Below are positions 36,481-47,494 of a stretch of DNA of 64,000 nt, in pieces (the stretch's first letter is position 1; every line of letters starts with the position of its first letter). The stretch comes from Qipengyuania mesophila (lineage in GTDB: Bacteria > Pseudomonadota > Alphaproteobacteria > Sphingomonadales > Sphingomonadaceae). A model generated the notes under the pieces. It saw nothing but the letters and a program-made list of their open reading frames with translations, was not told the origin of the DNA and did no database searches. The DNA lies in NCBI RefSeq assembly GCF_019711655.1, contig NZ_JAIGNU010000004.1:186001-250000 (forward strand), in the 5' to 3' direction. The position numbers were made by a program, and so were the translations under genes.

Positions 36481-36753
36481 TCAATCGGCGTCGGGGCCCC
36501 AGACGATGAGGTCCTCGACGCCGATCCATCCGTAGATGTAGTTCAGGACGAACAGCGCCGTCACGACTGCGGCGAGCGCGGCTGCGCGCAGCAGCAATCT
36601 GCCGGGGCGAAACTCGACCGGCGCGCTGTCGGCCTGGCCGGGGATTTTCTCCAGCCCAGCCTCGTCGTGCGTGCGCACGCCGAAGGGCAGCAGCAGGAAG
36701 GCGCTGAATACGAAGAACAGGAAATAGATCGCGAGGACGCTGGTCCACTGCAT
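36481..36753 (-). CDS. DUF1467 family membrane protein
   Basis: A 90-residue protein with two helices (about 5-25 and 55-75). The first, SVLAIYFLFFVFSAFLLLPFGVRT, ends in the DUF1467 signature FGVRTHDEAG. Function unknown; the family is restricted to alphaproteobacteria and found beside RNase J, as here. It starts 11 bases after the rnj stop, so it closes the nuo-birA-coaX-rnj operon. Its stop abuts the convergent coiled-coil gene. Confidence 0.88.
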   Translation of the reverse strand: MQWTSVLAIYFLFFVFSAFLLLPFGVRTHDEAGLEKIPGQADSAPVEFRPGRLLLRAAALAAVVTALFVLNYIYGWIGVEDLIVWGPDAD

Positions 36754-36764
36754 CGCTGCGTCTC

Positions 36765-38414
36765 CTAGAGGTTCGGCACGATCACGCGCACCTGCGGGCG
36801 CTTGCCCGACCAGCGCTGCGCCGCCCGGCGCGCGGCGAGACGGGCCGCTTCGTGGACACTGGCCTCGTTGCGCCGGTCCGCACCGCGCAGCTTGCCGATG
36901 GCATCGCGGATGTCCTTGGTCGCTTCGGCGACGAAGTCCTCGTAGTCCTCGTCGAGCGGGAGGCCGAGACTGTCGAGCCGCGGGTTGAGATCGCCGTCGA
37001 GCGCGACGATCACTACGCCTTCGCGCATGATCCGGCGGCGCATGGCGATCGCCTCGCCATCGGCGGGCACGATGATGTCGCCATCGAGCACGAGCCGTCC
37101 GGCGCGCACTTCGGCCACCTTGCCCGGCGCTCCTGGAGCGAGCCGCACCAGATCGCCGTTCTGCTGTACCACTTGATCGGGGATGCCGCAGGACTGCCCC
37201 AGGCGCGCCTGTTCCTGCATGTGCCGCATTTCGCCGTGTACCGGCAGCAGAATGTCGGGCCGCAGCCAGCCATAGAGCGCTTCGAGCTCGGGACGGCCCG
37301 GATGGCCCGAGACATGGATCATGCTCTGGCGGTCGGTGACCATGGTGATACCGCGCGCGGCGAGCCGGTTCTGGACCGCGCCGATGGCGATCTCGTTGCC
37401 GGGGATCTGGCGGCTGGAGAATAGCACGACATCGCCGCGCACCAGTTCGAGCGGGTGGTTTTCTTCCGAGATCCGCGAGAGCGCCGCGCGGGGCTCGCCC
37501 TGCCCGCCAGTGGCGAGGATCAGCAGTTCGCCGCGCGGCAGCCCCATCGCCGTGTCGAAATCGACCGGTTCGGGGAAGTCCTCAAGATAGCCATTGGCCT
37601 GCGCTACCTCGATGATCCGGTCGAGCGAGCGCCCAGCGACGCAGACCTGCCGCCCGGTCTCGCGCGCGACATCGCCGAGCGTCTGCAACCGCGCGACATT
37701 ACTCGCGAAGGTGGTGACCAGCACGCGCTTGCCCGCGTGGCGCTGGACCTCCTCGAGCAGCCCCTTGTGCACAGCGCCCTCGGACCCGCTCGGCGCGGGA
37801 TTGAAGACATTGGTGCTGTCGCAGACCAGCGCGAGCACGCCTTCGTCGCCGATTTCGACCAGCTCTTCCTCGGTGGTCGGCTCGCCAATGATCGGATCCT
37901 CGTCGAGCTTCCAGTCGCCGGTGTGGAAGATGCGCCCATGCGGCGTCTCGATCAGCAGCGCGTTGCCTTCGGCAATCGAGTGCGCGAGCGGGATATAGGT
38001 GACCTCGAAGGGGCCGACGGCGAAACTGCCGTGATCGTCGGCGATCACATGGACCTCGACCCGGTCGAGCAGCCCCGCTTCCTCGAGCTTGCGGCGCACG
38101 AGATCGGCGGTGAACGGCGTCGCATAGATCGGCACGCCGAGATCGGCGGCGAAATAGGGCACCGCGCCGATATGGTCCTCATGCGCATGCGTGAGCACGA
38201 TGGCATCGAGCTTGTCCGCCCGGTCCTCGATGAATTCGAGATCGGCGAAGACCAGGTCGACCCCGGGATACTGGTCGCCCGAGAAGGTCATGCCGAGATC
38301 GACCATCAGCCACCGGCCCCGGCAGCCGTAGAGATTGACGTTCATGCCGATCTCGCCCGACCCGCCGAGAGCGAGGAAGAGCAGTTCGTCTTCGGGAGTG
38401 AAATCCTTCTTCAC
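36765..38414 (-). CDS. rnj: Ribonuclease J
   Basis: A 549-residue metallo-beta-lactamase/beta-CASP nuclease with 5'-3' exo- and endonuclease activity on mRNA and rRNA. It shows [18 protein letters not shown], the metal motif [23 protein letters not shown], the beta-CASP region with [15 protein letters not shown], and [10 protein letters not shown] with LLPVHGE. GTG at 38414 overlaps the coaX stop as GTGA. An in-frame extension to 38903 lies inside coaX and is rejected. Confidence 0.96.
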   Translation of the reverse strand: MKKDFTPEDELLFLALGGSGEIGMNVNLYGCRGRWLMVDLGMTFSGDQYPGVDLVFADLEFIEDRADKLDAIVLTHAHEDHIGAVPYFAADLGVPIYATPFTADLVRRKLEEAGLLDRVEVHVIADDHGSFAVGPFEVTYIPLAHSIAEGNALLIETPHGRIFHTGDWKLDEDPIIGEPTTEEELVEIGDEGVLALVCDSTNVFNPAPSGSEGAVHKGLLEEVQRHAGKRVLVTTFASNVARLQTLGDVARETGRQVCVAGRSLDRIIEVAQANGYLEDFPEPVDFDTAMGLPRGELLILATGGQGEPRAALSRISEENHPLELVRGDVVLFSSRQIPGNEIAIGAVQNRLAARGITMVTDRQSMIHVSGHPGRPELEALYGWLRPDILLPVHGEMRHMQEQARLGQSCGIPDQVVQQNGDLVRLAPGAPGKVAEVRAGRLVLDGDIIVPADGEAIAMRRRIMREGVVIVALDGDLNPRLDSLGLPLDEDYEDFVAEATKDIRDAIGKLRGADRRNEASVHEAARLAARRAAQRWSGKRPQVRVIVPNL

Positions 38415-39184
38415 GCGGCGCGCTCCGCCAGGATCGCGAGACCTTCGAGCGTGAGGTCGGGATCGACCGCGTCGAACAGCGCGGTGTGTTCGTCGAACAA
38501 TATGGCGAGGCCGCCGGTGGCGACGACCTTGGCCGGTCGCCCGATTTCCTTCTTCATCCGTGCGATAAGCCCTTCGATCAGTGAGACGTAGCCCCAGAAA
38601 ACGCCGATCAGCATCTGGTCCTCGGTGTTGCGGCCAATCACGCTGTCGCTTTCGGGCCGCTCGATCGCGATACGCGGCAACTTGGCCGTGTTCCCGACCA
38701 GCGCGTCGAGCGAGAGATTGATCCCCGGGGCGATGATCCCGCCCTTGTAGGCCCCGGTGAAGTCGACCACGTCGAAGGTCGTCGCGGTGCCGAAATCGAT
38801 CACGATCAGATCGCCCTCGTATTTGGCATGCGCCGCGATCGTATTGAGCGCGCGATCGGCGCCGAGCGAGCTGGGCTGCTCGATATCGAGCTCGATGCCC
38901 CACTGCCCTGCTCCCTGCCCCGCAATCAGCGGGGTGATACCGAGATATTTCTCCGACAGGACGGTGAGGTTGTGAATCGCACGTGGCACGACCGAGCCGA
39001 TGATCACCTGGTCGATATCGGCGCTGTCAAAGCCCTGGAATTCGGCGAGCTGGAGCAGCCACACCGCATATTCGTCACCCGTCCGCCGGGGATCGGTGGC
39101 GATGCGCCAACGGGCCTTGATCTCGCGCCCCTCGATCAGGGCGAAGACCACATTGGTATTTCCGACATCGGCTGCGAGCAGCAT
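38411..39184 (-). CDS. coaX: Type III pantothenate kinase
   Basis: A 257-residue kinase, first step of CoA synthesis. It is of the ASKHA fold: [16 protein letters not shown] (phosphate 1), [26 protein letters not shown] (phosphate 2) and [15 protein letters not shown]. It lacks the P-loop of CoaA and so is type III, not feedback-inhibited by CoA. It starts 3 bases after birA and overlaps rnj by four. Confidence 0.96.
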   Translation of the reverse strand: MLLAADVGNTNVVFALIEGREIKARWRIATDPRRTGDEYAVWLLQLAEFQGFDSADIDQVIIGSVVPRAIHNLTVLSEKYLGITPLIAGQGAGQWGIELDIEQPSSLGADRALNTIAAHAKYEGDLIVIDFGTATTFDVVDFTGAYKGGIIAPGINLSLDALVGNTAKLPRIAIERPESDSVIGRNTEDQMLIGVFWGYVSLIEGLIARMKKEIGRPAKVVATGGLAILFDEHTALFDAVDPDLTLEGLAILAERAA

Positions 39185-39187
39185 GGC

Positions 39188-39910
39188 TCAGCTCTCCTCG
39201 TTCACGAGCATCACATCGCCCGCGTGGATGGCACGGGTGGAGCCGTCCGCCAAGCGCAGCGACAGCGCGCCCTCAGCGGTCAGGCCGGCAAAACTGCCCT
39301 CGAGCAAATCCTCGCCCGGCGGATGCACCTTGAGCGGCGTGCCCAAAGCGTGCGCGACGCTTTCCCAGCGCCGGACCAGCGGCTCCAAGCCATAGGTCCG
39401 CCAGCGCTCCAGTTCGCGGTCGAAGGCAGCGGCGAGCGCGCGGGCGAAGAGGTCGCGGTCGGGCGCGGGCCCCAATGTCGTCAGGGCGATGGTCTTGCGG
39501 TCGGTCAAATCGGGCGCCACCGCGAGGTTGATACCCATGCCCACGATGATCGCATCGCCTTCACGCTCAAGCAGGATGCCGGCCAGCTTGGCGTCGCCCA
39601 GCATCAAATCGTTGGGCCATTTCAAACGCAACCTGCTGGGATCGGCGAGCACACCGGCGACCGCCTCGTAGGCCGCAACGCCGGCAACCAGCGCCAGCGT
39701 CGCCGGGCTCGGATCGCGTGGCGCACAATGCACCACCGTCGAGCCCATGAAATTGCCGCTGCCGTCGAACCAGTTGCGACCCTGCCGTCCGCGCCCCGCG
39801 ACCTGCCGGTCGGCGACCAGCCACTGGCCTTCGGGCACAGCCTCGCCCGCGCGCAATTGCGCGGCGAGGTCGGAATTGGTCGAACCGGTTTCGGTAACGA
39901 AGCGGATCAC
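39188..39910 (-). CDS. birA: Biotin--[acetyl-CoA-carboxylase] ligase
   Basis: A 240-residue group-I biotin protein ligase without the DNA-binding domain of E. coli BirA, so it is enzymatic only. Motifs are TGSTNSDL, VADRQVAGRGRQGRNWFDGSG for biotinyl-AMP binding, LKWPNDLMLGDAKLAGIL and GMGINLAV. GTG start at 39910 overlaps the nuoN stop as GTGA. It biotinylates carboxylase carrier proteins; its place behind nuoN is conserved in alphaproteobacteria. Confidence 0.96.
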   Translation of the reverse strand: MIRFVTETGSTNSDLAAQLRAGEAVPEGQWLVADRQVAGRGRQGRNWFDGSGNFMGSTVVHCAPRDPSPATLALVAGVAAYEAVAGVLADPSRLRLKWPNDLMLGDAKLAGILLEREGDAIIVGMGINLAVAPDLTDRKTIALTTLGPAPDRDLFARALAAAFDRELERWRTYGLEPLVRRWESVAHALGTPLKVHPPGEDLLEGSFAGLTAEGALSLRLADGSTRAIHAGDVMLVNEES

Positions 39911-41370
39911 ATCGCCGCGACGAAGGAGGCGGCCGCCTGCGCGGTCCAGTCACCCAGGGGGATGGTGAGCAAGTAGCCGAGCGGCGAGATCACCGCCACG
40001 CAGATCGCCAGCACCGCCCAGTGGCTCACCGGGCTGCTCGCTTCGACTTCGCGCAGCGGCTCGTCGAAGAACATCACCTTGATGAACTTGAGGTAGTAGA
40101 AGGCACCGATCACGCTCGCGGCGATACCGATCGCCGCCAGCGCGACGAGGTCGGCCTGCACGGCCGCCTGGAAGACCACGAATTTGCCCCAGAAGCCGAA
40201 CAGCGGCGGGATGCCCGCGAGGCTGAACATCAGCGCAAGCAGCGACCAAGCCAGCGCCGGGCGCCGGGTCGACAGGCCGGAGATGTCGGCGAAGGTCTCG
40301 AGATTGTTGCCTGCCGGATCGCGCAGCATCAGCAGTGCTGTGAAGCTGCCGACGACCATCGCGACGTAGATCGCGAGATAGGTCAGCGCTCCGGCAATCC
40401 CCGCCGGCGTCGCCGCGGCGAGGCCGATGAGGATGAAGCCGACGTTGTTGATCGAGGAATAGGCGAGCAGGCGCTTGAGGTTCTGCTGGCCTATGGCCCC
40501 CAGTGCGCCGACCACGATCGATGCGAGCGCGGCGAAGATGACGATCTGCCGCCAGGCGTCGACTTCGCCGGCGAAGGGGTCCATTGCCATGCGCAGCAGC
40601 ATGCCCATCGCTGCGACCTTGGGGGCGCTGGCGAAGAAGGCGGTGACCGGCGTCGGTGCGCCTTCGTAGACGTCGGGGGTCCACATGTGGAACGGCACTG
40701 CGCTGACCTTGAACGCGAGGCCCGCGAGCACGAACACCACGCCGAACAGCGCCCCGGTGGGGAAGCTGGTGGCGAAAGCGGCGCGGATGCCCTCATAATT
40801 GGTCGAGCCGGTGAAGCCGTAGACCAGGCTGATGCCGTAGAGGATGATCCCCGAAGCGAGCGCGCCGAGCACGAAATATTTGAGGCCCGCCTCGCTTGAG
40901 CGGTCGTCCTGCTTGAGGAAGCTGGCGAGGACGTAGCTCGACAGGCTCGACATCTCGAGACCGATATAGAGCGTCATCAGGTCGGTGGCGGAGACCATCA
41001 TGCCCATGCCGACCGCGTTGAACACCATCAGCACCGGATATTCGGCGCGATAGCTGCCCGAATGCGTGTAGAAGCGCGGGGTCACCACGAGCACCGCCGA
41101 GGTGGCGAGATAGATGAGGATCTTGGCGAAGCTGCCGAAGGCGTCCGCGCGATAAAGGTCGCCGAAGGCGCGGCCCGCGACTTCGCTGCCGGCGCGGTCG
41201 AACAGACCGACGCTGAAGATGGCGGCGCCGATGAGTGCGGCGACGCTGAGGATCGTCACCAGGCGCGCGGACTTGGTGCCGCCCCAGGCGGCTACCAGCA
41301 GCAGCACGAGCCCGGTCAGCGACAGGCCGACTTCGGCGCCGGTCAGGTAGAGCGAGGTTGCGTAGGACAT
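39907..41370 (-). CDS. nuoN: NADH-quinone oxidoreductase subunit N
   Basis: A 487-residue antiporter-like membrane subunit of Complex I with about 14 helices. It has GLEMSSLSSYVLASF (TM5 Glu), the Lys-bearing helices around LKYFVLGALASGIILYG, KVSAVPFHMWTPDVYEGAPTPVTAF and LKRLLAYSSINNVGFILIGL. It is one of three proton-pumping modules with NuoL and NuoM. TGATG overlap with nuoM, GTGA overlap with birA. Confidence 0.97.
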   Translation of the reverse strand: MSYATSLYLTGAEVGLSLTGLVLLLVAAWGGTKSARLVTILSVAALIGAAIFSVGLFDRAGSEVAGRAFGDLYRADAFGSFAKILIYLATSAVLVVTPRFYTHSGSYRAEYPVLMVFNAVGMGMMVSATDLMTLYIGLEMSSLSSYVLASFLKQDDRSSEAGLKYFVLGALASGIILYGISLVYGFTGSTNYEGIRAAFATSFPTGALFGVVFVLAGLAFKVSAVPFHMWTPDVYEGAPTPVTAFFASAPKVAAMGMLLRMAMDPFAGEVDAWRQIVIFAALASIVVGALGAIGQQNLKRLLAYSSINNVGFILIGLAAATPAGIAGALTYLAIYVAMVVGSFTALLMLRDPAGNNLETFADISGLSTRRPALAWSLLALMFSLAGIPPLFGFWGKFVVFQAAVQADLVALAAIGIAASVIGAFYYLKFIKVMFFDEPLREVEASSPVSHWAVLAICVAVISPLGYLLTIPLGDWTAQAAASFVAAM

Positions 41371-42926
41371 CAGTGCGCTCCCTCCTCGCCGTGCTCTTCG
41401 CCATGCGCGGGGGCGACGTAGTTGGCATTATGCTCGCGCGGGGTGCCGATCACATTGTCGGCATCGAAATCGGGAGCGGCGCGCGCGATGCGGGCCTCGA
41501 GTGCGGCAATGTCCTGACGCATGGGGGCAAGAAAGCTTTCCGGATAGACGCCCATCCACAGCACGGCGGCTGCGATCGGGGCGAGCATGGCCCATTCGCG
41601 GGCGTTGAGGTCGGGCATGGCCGCCGCATCGGCGTTTGTCTGCTCACCGAAGGCCACGCGGCGGTAGAGATAGAGCATGTAGGCCGCGCCGAGGATGATG
41701 CCCGTGGTGCAGACCAGCGTCACCAGCGTCGAAACCTTGTAGAGCCCGGCCAGCGCAAGGAATTCGCCGACGAAGTTGCTCGTGCCCGGCAGGCCGACCG
41801 AGGCCATGGTGAAGAGCATGAAGAACAGCGCGTATTTCGGCATGTTGATGCTGAGCCCGCCATAGCGCGCGATCTCGCGGGTGTGCAGGCGGTCGTAGAT
41901 CACGCCGACGCAGAGGAACAGCGCACCCGAGACGAGGCCGTGGCCGAGCATGACCATCATCGCGCCTTCGATGCCCTGCGCGTTGAAGGCGAACAGGCCC
42001 GCGGTCACGATCGCCATATGCGCGACCGAGGAATAGGCGATCAGCTTCTTCATGTCGTGCTGCACCAGCGCAACAAGCGAAGTGTAGACCACCGCCACCA
42101 TCGACAAGATGAAGACGAACCAGGTGAACTGCTCGCTCGCCTCGGGGAACATCGGCAGGCTGAAGCGGATGAAGCCGTAGCCACCGAGCTTGAGCAGCAC
42201 GCCCGCGAGGATCACCGAACCGGCGGTCGGCGCCTGGACGTGCGCGTCGGGCAGCCAGGTGTGGACCGGCCACATAGGCATCTTCACCGCGAAGCTGGCG
42301 AAGAAGGCGAGCCACAGCCAGGTTTGCGCCTGCGGATCGAAATCGTAGTTCAGCAGCGTCGGGATATCGGTGGTGCCCGCCTCGTTCACCATCCACATCA
42401 TCGCAATCAGCATCAGCACCGAGCCGAGCAGCGTGTAGAGGAAGAACTTATACGAGGCGTAGATGCGGTTGTCGCCGCCCCACACGCCGATGATCAGGTA
42501 CATCGGGATTAGGCCGGCTTCGAAGAAGATGTAGAACAGGAACATGTCCTGCGCGGCGAACACGCCGATCATCAGCACTTCCATCAGCAGGAAGGCGCTC
42601 ATGTATTCGCCGACGCGCTTCTCGATCGCATCCCAGCTCGCGAGGATGCAGATCGGCATCAGGAAGACGCTGAGCATGATCAGCATCAGCGCGATGCCAT
42701 CGATTCCGAGAGCATAGCTGAAGCCGGCGAAGATCTCCGCGCGTTCGACGAACTGCCACTGCGCGCCGCCGATATCGTAGTTGAGCCACAGCACGATGCC
42801 GAGCGCGAGGTTCGCCAGCGTGGCGACCAGCGCGGTCATGCGCGCGCTCTGCGCTCCGAGGAACAGGCAGGCGATGGCCCCGACGAGCGGGACGGCGAGC
42901 ATCAGCGAAAGGATGGGGAACTCCAT
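41370..42926 (-). CDS. nuoM: NADH-quinone oxidoreductase subunit M
   Basis: A 518-residue antiporter-like proton-pumping subunit with 14 or so helices. It shows FFEAGLIPMYLIIGVWGG (conserved Glu), FFASFAVKMPMWPVHTWLPDAHVQAP and DMKKLIAYSSVAHMAIVTAG with conserved lysines. The C-terminus is His/Glu-rich and cytoplasmic (APAHGEEHGEEGAH), a possible metal-binding tail. One-base TGATG overlaps at both ends couple nuoL-M-N. Confidence 0.97.
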   Translation of the reverse strand: MEFPILSLMLAVPLVGAIACLFLGAQSARMTALVATLANLALGIVLWLNYDIGGAQWQFVERAEIFAGFSYALGIDGIALMLIMLSVFLMPICILASWDAIEKRVGEYMSAFLLMEVLMIGVFAAQDMFLFYIFFEAGLIPMYLIIGVWGGDNRIYASYKFFLYTLLGSVLMLIAMMWMVNEAGTTDIPTLLNYDFDPQAQTWLWLAFFASFAVKMPMWPVHTWLPDAHVQAPTAGSVILAGVLLKLGGYGFIRFSLPMFPEASEQFTWFVFILSMVAVVYTSLVALVQHDMKKLIAYSSVAHMAIVTAGLFAFNAQGIEGAMMVMLGHGLVSGALFLCVGVIYDRLHTREIARYGGLSINMPKYALFFMLFTMASVGLPGTSNFVGEFLALAGLYKVSTLVTLVCTTGIILGAAYMLYLYRRVAFGEQTNADAAAMPDLNAREWAMLAPIAAAVLWMGVYPESFLAPMRQDIAALEARIARAAPDFDADNVIGTPREHNANYVAPAHGEEHGEEGAH

Positions 42927-44986
42927 CAGAACAGCACCCAGGTGATCGCTGCAACGAGCCCGAGGAGCATCACCAGCGCATAGCTATAGAGATATCCGGT
43001 CTGAAACTTGCGGGCGCCGACGGAACCCTTCTCGACCACCCAGGCCACGCCATTGGGGCCGAAGCGATCGATCGTGCCGATATCGCCGAGTTTCCAGAAC
43101 TGGCGGCCGAGCCAGAAGGCCGGGACCACGAAGAGATAGTGGTAGAGCTCGTCGAAATACCACTTGTTGTAGAGGAAACGGTAGACCGGACCGAGCTGTT
43201 CGGCAGTCTTCGCCGGAACGCTGGTGTCCTTGATATAGGCATACCACGCCACGAACAGGCCGAGCACCATGACGATCGTCGCGGCATACTTAACCGGCCC
43301 GGGAACGCCGTGCATCGCATGGACCAGCGCTTCGTTATAGTAGATCGATCCGCCCCAGAATGCCTCGCTGTCGAGGAACTGGTGGTTGAAGAAGAAACCG
43401 GCGAACACCGCGCCAAGACTGAGCACCCCCAGCGGGATCAGCATGGTGAGCGGGCTTTCATGCGGATGGTAACCCGCAGTACCCGCTTCATAGTCTTCCG
43501 AGGGAACTGCATGATGCGCATCGTGACCCGCATCTTCCTGCGACGGTGGATTGTGGTGCTCGGGTTCGGCATGGCCGTGATGCACGGCATGCTGGATATG
43601 CTCGCTCTCGGCCCAGCGGGGCTTGCCCCAGAAGGTGAGGAACATCAGGCGCCAGCTGTAGAAGCTGGTCAGCAGTGCGGCGAGCGTGCCCATCCAGAAG
43701 GCGAACTTGCCGAGCTCGGTCCCACGCGCGAAGGCGACCTCGATGATCGCGTCCTTCGAATGGAAGCCGGCAAAGCCCGCATGCAGCATGACCACGCCGA
43801 CGCCGGTGATCGCGAGCGTGCCCGCCATCATCGCCCAGAAGGTCAGCGGGATGTGCTTCCGCAGATTGCCGTAGTAACGCATGTCCTGCTCGTGGTGCAT
43901 CGCGTGGATCACCGAGCCCGCGCCGAGGAACAGCAGCGCCTTGAAGAAGGCGTGCGTGAACAGGTGGAACATCGCCGCGCCATAGGCGCCGACGCCGGCG
44001 GCGAAGAACATGTAGCCGAGCTGCGAGCAGGTCGAATAGGCAATGACGCGCTTGATGTCCCACTGCGTCGTGCCGACCGTCGCGGCGAAGATACAGGTGG
44101 CGGCGCCGACGAAGGTGACCATCGAGAGCGCGACGGGTGCGGTCTCGAACATGGGCGACAGGCGGCAGACCATGAACACGCCCGCCGTCACCATGGTGGC
44201 GGCGTGGATCAGCGCGGAGACCGGGGTCGGGCCTTCCATCGCGTCAGGCAGCCAGGTGTGCAGGCCGAGCTGCGCCGACTTGCCCATCGCTCCGATGAAC
44301 AGGAGGATGCACAGCAGGTCCATCGTGTGGACGCTGTAGCCGAGGAAACCGATGGTCGCACCGCTCATGCCGGGGGCGGCGGCGAGGATCTCGGGGATCG
44401 AAACGGTGTCGAACACGAGGTAGGTGCCGAAGATGCCCATCATGAAGCCGAGGTCGCCGACGCGGTTGACGACGAAGGCCTTGATCGCCGCGGCATTGGC
44501 GCTCGGCTTTTTGAACCAGAAACCGATCAGCAGGTAGGAGGCGAGGCCGACCCCTTCCCATCCGAAGAACATCTGGACGAGGTTGTCGGCCGTCACCAGC
44601 ATCAGCATGGCGAAGGTGAACAGGCTGAGATAGGCGAAGAACCGCTGCTGGTCCGGGTCTTCCTCCATATAGCCCCAGCTATAGAGGTGGACGAGCGCCG
44701 AGACGGTGGTGATGACCACCAGCATGACCGCGGTCAGCGTGTCGACGCGCAGCGCCCAGTCGAAGGCCAGCGTGCCCGAATGGAGCCAGGTCAGCACCGG
44801 CACCACGGTCGGTTCGGCGGTCCCGCCGACGAAGCCGAGGAAGATCGGCCAGCTCAGCCCGGCGCTGACGAACAGCGCGCCGGTGGTCACCGCCTTGGCG
44901 AAGATGCTGGGCGCGGCCTTGTTGGTCAGGCCGGCGACGATTGCCGCGAGCAGCGGCAGGAAGACGATAAGGAGGATCGGATGCAC
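42926..44986 (-). CDS. nuoL: NADH-quinone oxidoreductase subunit L
   Basis: A 686-residue subunit, the distal proton pump, with the long C-terminal lateral helix. Motifs are [40 protein letters not shown] and [21 protein letters not shown] His-rich loop lies around residues 465-490 ([16 protein letters not shown] and DAGHDAHHA), between the last helices; it may bind metal. GTG start at 44986, seven bases after nuoK. Confidence 0.97.
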   Translation of the reverse strand: MHPILLIVFLPLLAAIVAGLTNKAAPSIFAKAVTTGALFVSAGLSWPIFLGFVGGTAEPTVVPVLTWLHSGTLAFDWALRVDTLTAVMLVVITTVSALVHLYSWGYMEEDPDQQRFFAYLSLFTFAMLMLVTADNLVQMFFGWEGVGLASYLLIGFWFKKPSANAAAIKAFVVNRVGDLGFMMGIFGTYLVFDTVSIPEILAAAPGMSGATIGFLGYSVHTMDLLCILLFIGAMGKSAQLGLHTWLPDAMEGPTPVSALIHAATMVTAGVFMVCRLSPMFETAPVALSMVTFVGAATCIFAATVGTTQWDIKRVIAYSTCSQLGYMFFAAGVGAYGAAMFHLFTHAFFKALLFLGAGSVIHAMHHEQDMRYYGNLRKHIPLTFWAMMAGTLAITGVGVVMLHAGFAGFHSKDAIIEVAFARGTELGKFAFWMGTLAALLTSFYSWRLMFLTFWGKPRWAESEHIQHAVHHGHAEPEHHNPPSQEDAGHDAHHAVPSEDYEAGTAGYHPHESPLTMLIPLGVLSLGAVFAGFFFNHQFLDSEAFWGGSIYYNEALVHAMHGVPGPVKYAATIVMVLGLFVAWYAYIKDTSVPAKTAEQLGPVYRFLYNKWYFDELYHYLFVVPAFWLGRQFWKLGDIGTIDRFGPNGVAWVVEKGSVGARKFQTGYLYSYALVMLLGLVAAITWVLF

Positions 44987-44992
44987 CGGAGC

Positions 44993-45298
44993 TTATCCCT
45001 TCAGCCGGTCGACGTCGTCGACCGCGATCGTGCCGCGGCCACGGAAATAGATGACGAGGATGGCGAGCCCGACGGCGGCTTCGCCCGCAGCCACGGTCAG
45101 CACGAACATGGCGAAGACCTGGCCGACCATGTCGCCGAGGAAAGAGCTGAAAGCGACGAGGTTGATGTTCACGCTGAGCAGGATGAGCTCGATCGCCATC
45201 AAGATGACGATGATGTTCTTCCGGTTGAGGAAGATGCCGAGCACGCCGAGCACGAAGAGGATCGCACTCACCACGATATAGTGTTCGATGCCGATCAC
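44993..45298 (-). CDS. nuoK: NADH-quinone oxidoreductase subunit K
   Basis: A 101-residue three-helix subunit. It has [24 protein letters not shown] in two blocks, with the conserved membrane Glu in helix 2, and [22 protein letters not shown] with the second Glu. GTG at 45298 overlaps the nuoJ stop as GTGA. An in-frame extension to 45823 lies inside nuoJ and is rejected. Confidence 0.97.
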   Translation of the reverse strand: MIGIEHYIVVSAILFVLGVLGIFLNRKNIIVILMAIELILLSVNINLVAFSSFLGDMVGQVFAMFVLTVAAGEAAVGLAILVIYFRGRGTIAVDDVDRLKG

Positions 45299-45918
45299 AG
45301 CTCGACCCCCTCGCCCACACCGGGCTGCTTCATGACGGTGGCCTCGTCCGGCTTGCGGCGGACCTGCTTCGAAATGTTCTGCTGGCCGCGCGCGCCATCG
45401 GGGCGCTGGCGATGCGTCAGCACGATCGCGCCGACCATGGCGACCAGCAGGATCACGCCCGCCGCCTCGAACAGGAACAGATAGTCGCGATAGAGCACCG
45501 CGCCGAGGCTGGCGGTGTTCGAGGCATCGAGGATCGGCGCTGCGGCACCGCTCGCGACGCCCAGGTCGAGGCGACCGGCCTGGTAGGCGCCGATGCCGAA
45601 GATCAGCTCGGCGGCGAGCACAAGCGCGATCAGGATGCCGAGCGGGAAGTTCTTCACGAAACCGGCACGCAGTTCGGCGAAGTCGATGTCGAGCATCATC
45701 ACGACGAAGAGGAACAGCACCGCGACCGCGCCGACGTAGACGATGACCAGCAGCGCGGCGATGAATTCGGCGCCGGTCAGGACCATCAGGCCCGCGGCGT
45801 TGAAGAAGGCGAGGATCAGCCACAGCACCGAATGCACCGGGTTGCGCGCCATGATGACCATGACGGCGCTGGCGATGACGAGCGCGGCGAAGAGGTAGAA
45901 GGCGAGCGTCTGGATCAC
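45295..45918 (-). CDS. nuoJ: NADH-quinone oxidoreductase subunit J
   Basis: A 207-residue five-helix membrane subunit of Complex I. It shows [22 protein letters not shown] and [28 protein letters not shown] split over adjacent helices, with the conserved TM3 region. The cytoplasmic C-terminal 40 residues ([20 protein letters not shown]) are polar. 26 bases separate it from nuoI, one of the larger gaps in the operon. Confidence 0.96.
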   Translation of the reverse strand: MIQTLAFYLFAALVIASAVMVIMARNPVHSVLWLILAFFNAAGLMVLTGAEFIAALLVIVYVGAVAVLFLFVVMMLDIDFAELRAGFVKNFPLGILIALVLAAELIFGIGAYQAGRLDLGVASGAAAPILDASNTASLGAVLYRDYLFLFEAAGVILLVAMVGAIVLTHRQRPDGARGQQNISKQVRRKPDEATVMKQPGVGEGVEL

Positions 45919-45944
45919 GATGTCATATCCCTTGGCGCGGGCCC

Positions 45945-46433
45945 CTATCGATACGGCGCATCGGCTTCAAGGTTCGCGGCGATCGCCCGCTCCCACTTGT
46001 CCCCGTTCGCCAGCAGCTTGGCCTTGTCGTAGAGCAGTTCCTCGCGCGTTTCGCTCGCGTATTCGAAGTTCGGCCCTTCGACGATCGCATCCACCGGGCA
46101 GGCTTCCTGGCAGAAGCCGCAATAGATGCACTTGGTCATGTCGATGTCGTAGCGCGTCGTGCGGCGGCTGCCGTCCTCGCGCGGTTCGGCCTCGATCGTG
46201 ATCGCCTGCGCCGGGCAGATCGCCTCGCACAGCTTGCAGGCAATGCAGCGTTCTTCCCCGTTGGGGTAGCGGCGCAGGGCGTGCTCGCCGCGGAAGCGCG
46301 GGCTGATCGGGTTCTTCTCGAACGGGTAGTTGATCGTCGCCTTGGGCTTGAAGAAATACTTCAGCGTGAGGGCGTGCGCCTTCACGAATTCCCACAGGGT
46401 GAACGACTTGATGAGATGCGCGACGGTGCTCAT
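45945..46433 (-). CDS. nuoI: NADH-quinone oxidoreductase subunit I
   Basis: A 162-residue ferredoxin-like subunit carrying clusters N6a and N6b. It has two complete CxxCxxCxxxCP motifs: [17 protein letters not shown] and [20 protein letters not shown] at 46433 is selected ([16 protein letters not shown]) because it overlaps nuoH as ATGA and matches family length. It passes electrons from NuoG towards NuoB. Confidence 0.98.
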   Translation of the reverse strand: MSTVAHLIKSFTLWEFVKAHALTLKYFFKPKATINYPFEKNPISPRFRGEHALRRYPNGEERCIACKLCEAICPAQAITIEAEPREDGSRRTTRYDIDMTKCIYCGFCQEACPVDAIVEGPNFEYASETREELLYDKAKLLANGDKWERAIAANLEADAPYR

Positions 46434-47494
46434 GCGAAATGCCCCGTGGCCATGAGATAGCCGGAAATGAGTACGACGAAGAACAGGCTGAGCGGGAGGA
46501 ACACCTTCCACCCCAGGCGCATCAGCTGGTCATAGCGATAGCGCGGGACGGTGGCCTTCACCCAGCTGAAGATGAAGAAGAAGAACAGGATCTTCATCAC
46601 CAGCCAGAAGAACGCGGTCAGGCCCGGCCCGAACAGGAAGGTGTAGAGGATCGGGATATCGAGCGGCGGCAGCCAGCCACCCCAGAACAGGATCGCATTG
46701 AGCGCGCACATCAGCAGCACGTTGGCGTATTCGCCGAGCCAGAACAGCGCGAAGCTCATGCTGGAATATTCGGTCTGGTAGCCGGCAACGAGCTCGCTCT
46801 CGGCTTCCGTCAGGTCGAACGGTGCGCGCGCGGTTTCGGCCAGTGCCGAGATCAGGAACATGACCCACAGCGGGAACAGCAGCGGGTTGAACACGAAGCC
46901 GTTGATCAGCCCGAAGATGTGCCCCTTCTGCGCGAGGATGATCGCGTTCATATTGGTGGTGCCCGCCCACAGGATCACGCAGACCAGGATGAAGCCGATC
47001 GAGACCTCGTAGGAGATCATCTGCGCTGCGGCGCGCATGGCCGAGAAGAACGGGTATTTCGAGTTCGACGCCCACCCGCTCATCACCACGCCGTAGACGC
47101 CGAGCGAGCTGATCGCGAGGATGTAGAGCAGGCCGATGTTGATGTCCGACAGCACCGCGACCGGCCCGAAGGGGATCACCGCCCAGGCCATCAGCGCGAC
47201 AGTGAAGGTGATGATCGGCGCGATCAGGAAGATGCCCTTGTTCGCTGCCGTGGGAATGATGGTTTCCTGCAGGAAGACCTTGAGCCCGTCGGCGAAGCTC
47301 TGCAGCAGACCGAACGGACCGACCACGTTGGGGCCCTTGCGCAGCGCGATCGCCGCCCAGATCTTGCGGTCGGCATAGATGATCATCGCCACCGCCAGCA
47401 TCAGCGGCAGTGCGATGAGCAGGATACCCGCGAGAGTCGCGAGACCCCATGCCCACTCGTAGGTCATGCCCAGCGATTGGAAGAATTCGGTCAT
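46430..47494 (-). CDS. nuoH: NADH-quinone oxidoreductase subunit H
   Basis: A 354-residue, eight-helix membrane subunit that lines the quinone tunnel. Motifs are [70 protein letters not shown] split over two blocks, and [19 protein letters not shown]. It overlaps nuoI and the upstream 54-residue gene by ATGA at each end. Confidence 0.97.
   Translation of the reverse strand: MTEFFQSLGMTYEWAWGLATLAGILLIALPLMLAVAMIIYADRKIWAAIALRKGPNVVGPFGLLQSFADGLKVFLQETIIPTAANKGIFLIAPIITFTVALMAWAVIPFGPVAVLSDINIGLLYILAISSLGVYGVVMSGWASNSKYPFFSAMRAAAQMISYEVSIGFILVCVILWAGTTNMNAIILAQKGHIFGLINGFVFNPLLFPLWVMFLISALAETARAPFDLTEAESELVAGYQTEYSSMSFALFWLGEYANVLLMCALNAILFWGGWLPPLDIPILYTFLFGPGLTAFFWLVMKILFFFFIFSWVKATVPRYRYDQLMRLGWKVFLPLSLFFVVLISGYLMATGHFA

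Noticed and set aside
43139-45484. 781-codon open frame opposite nuoL, nuoK and nuoJ
   Set aside because: Composition (Arg, His, Glu, Asp-rich) is that of the complement of membrane-protein codons; the nuo genes explain the region.
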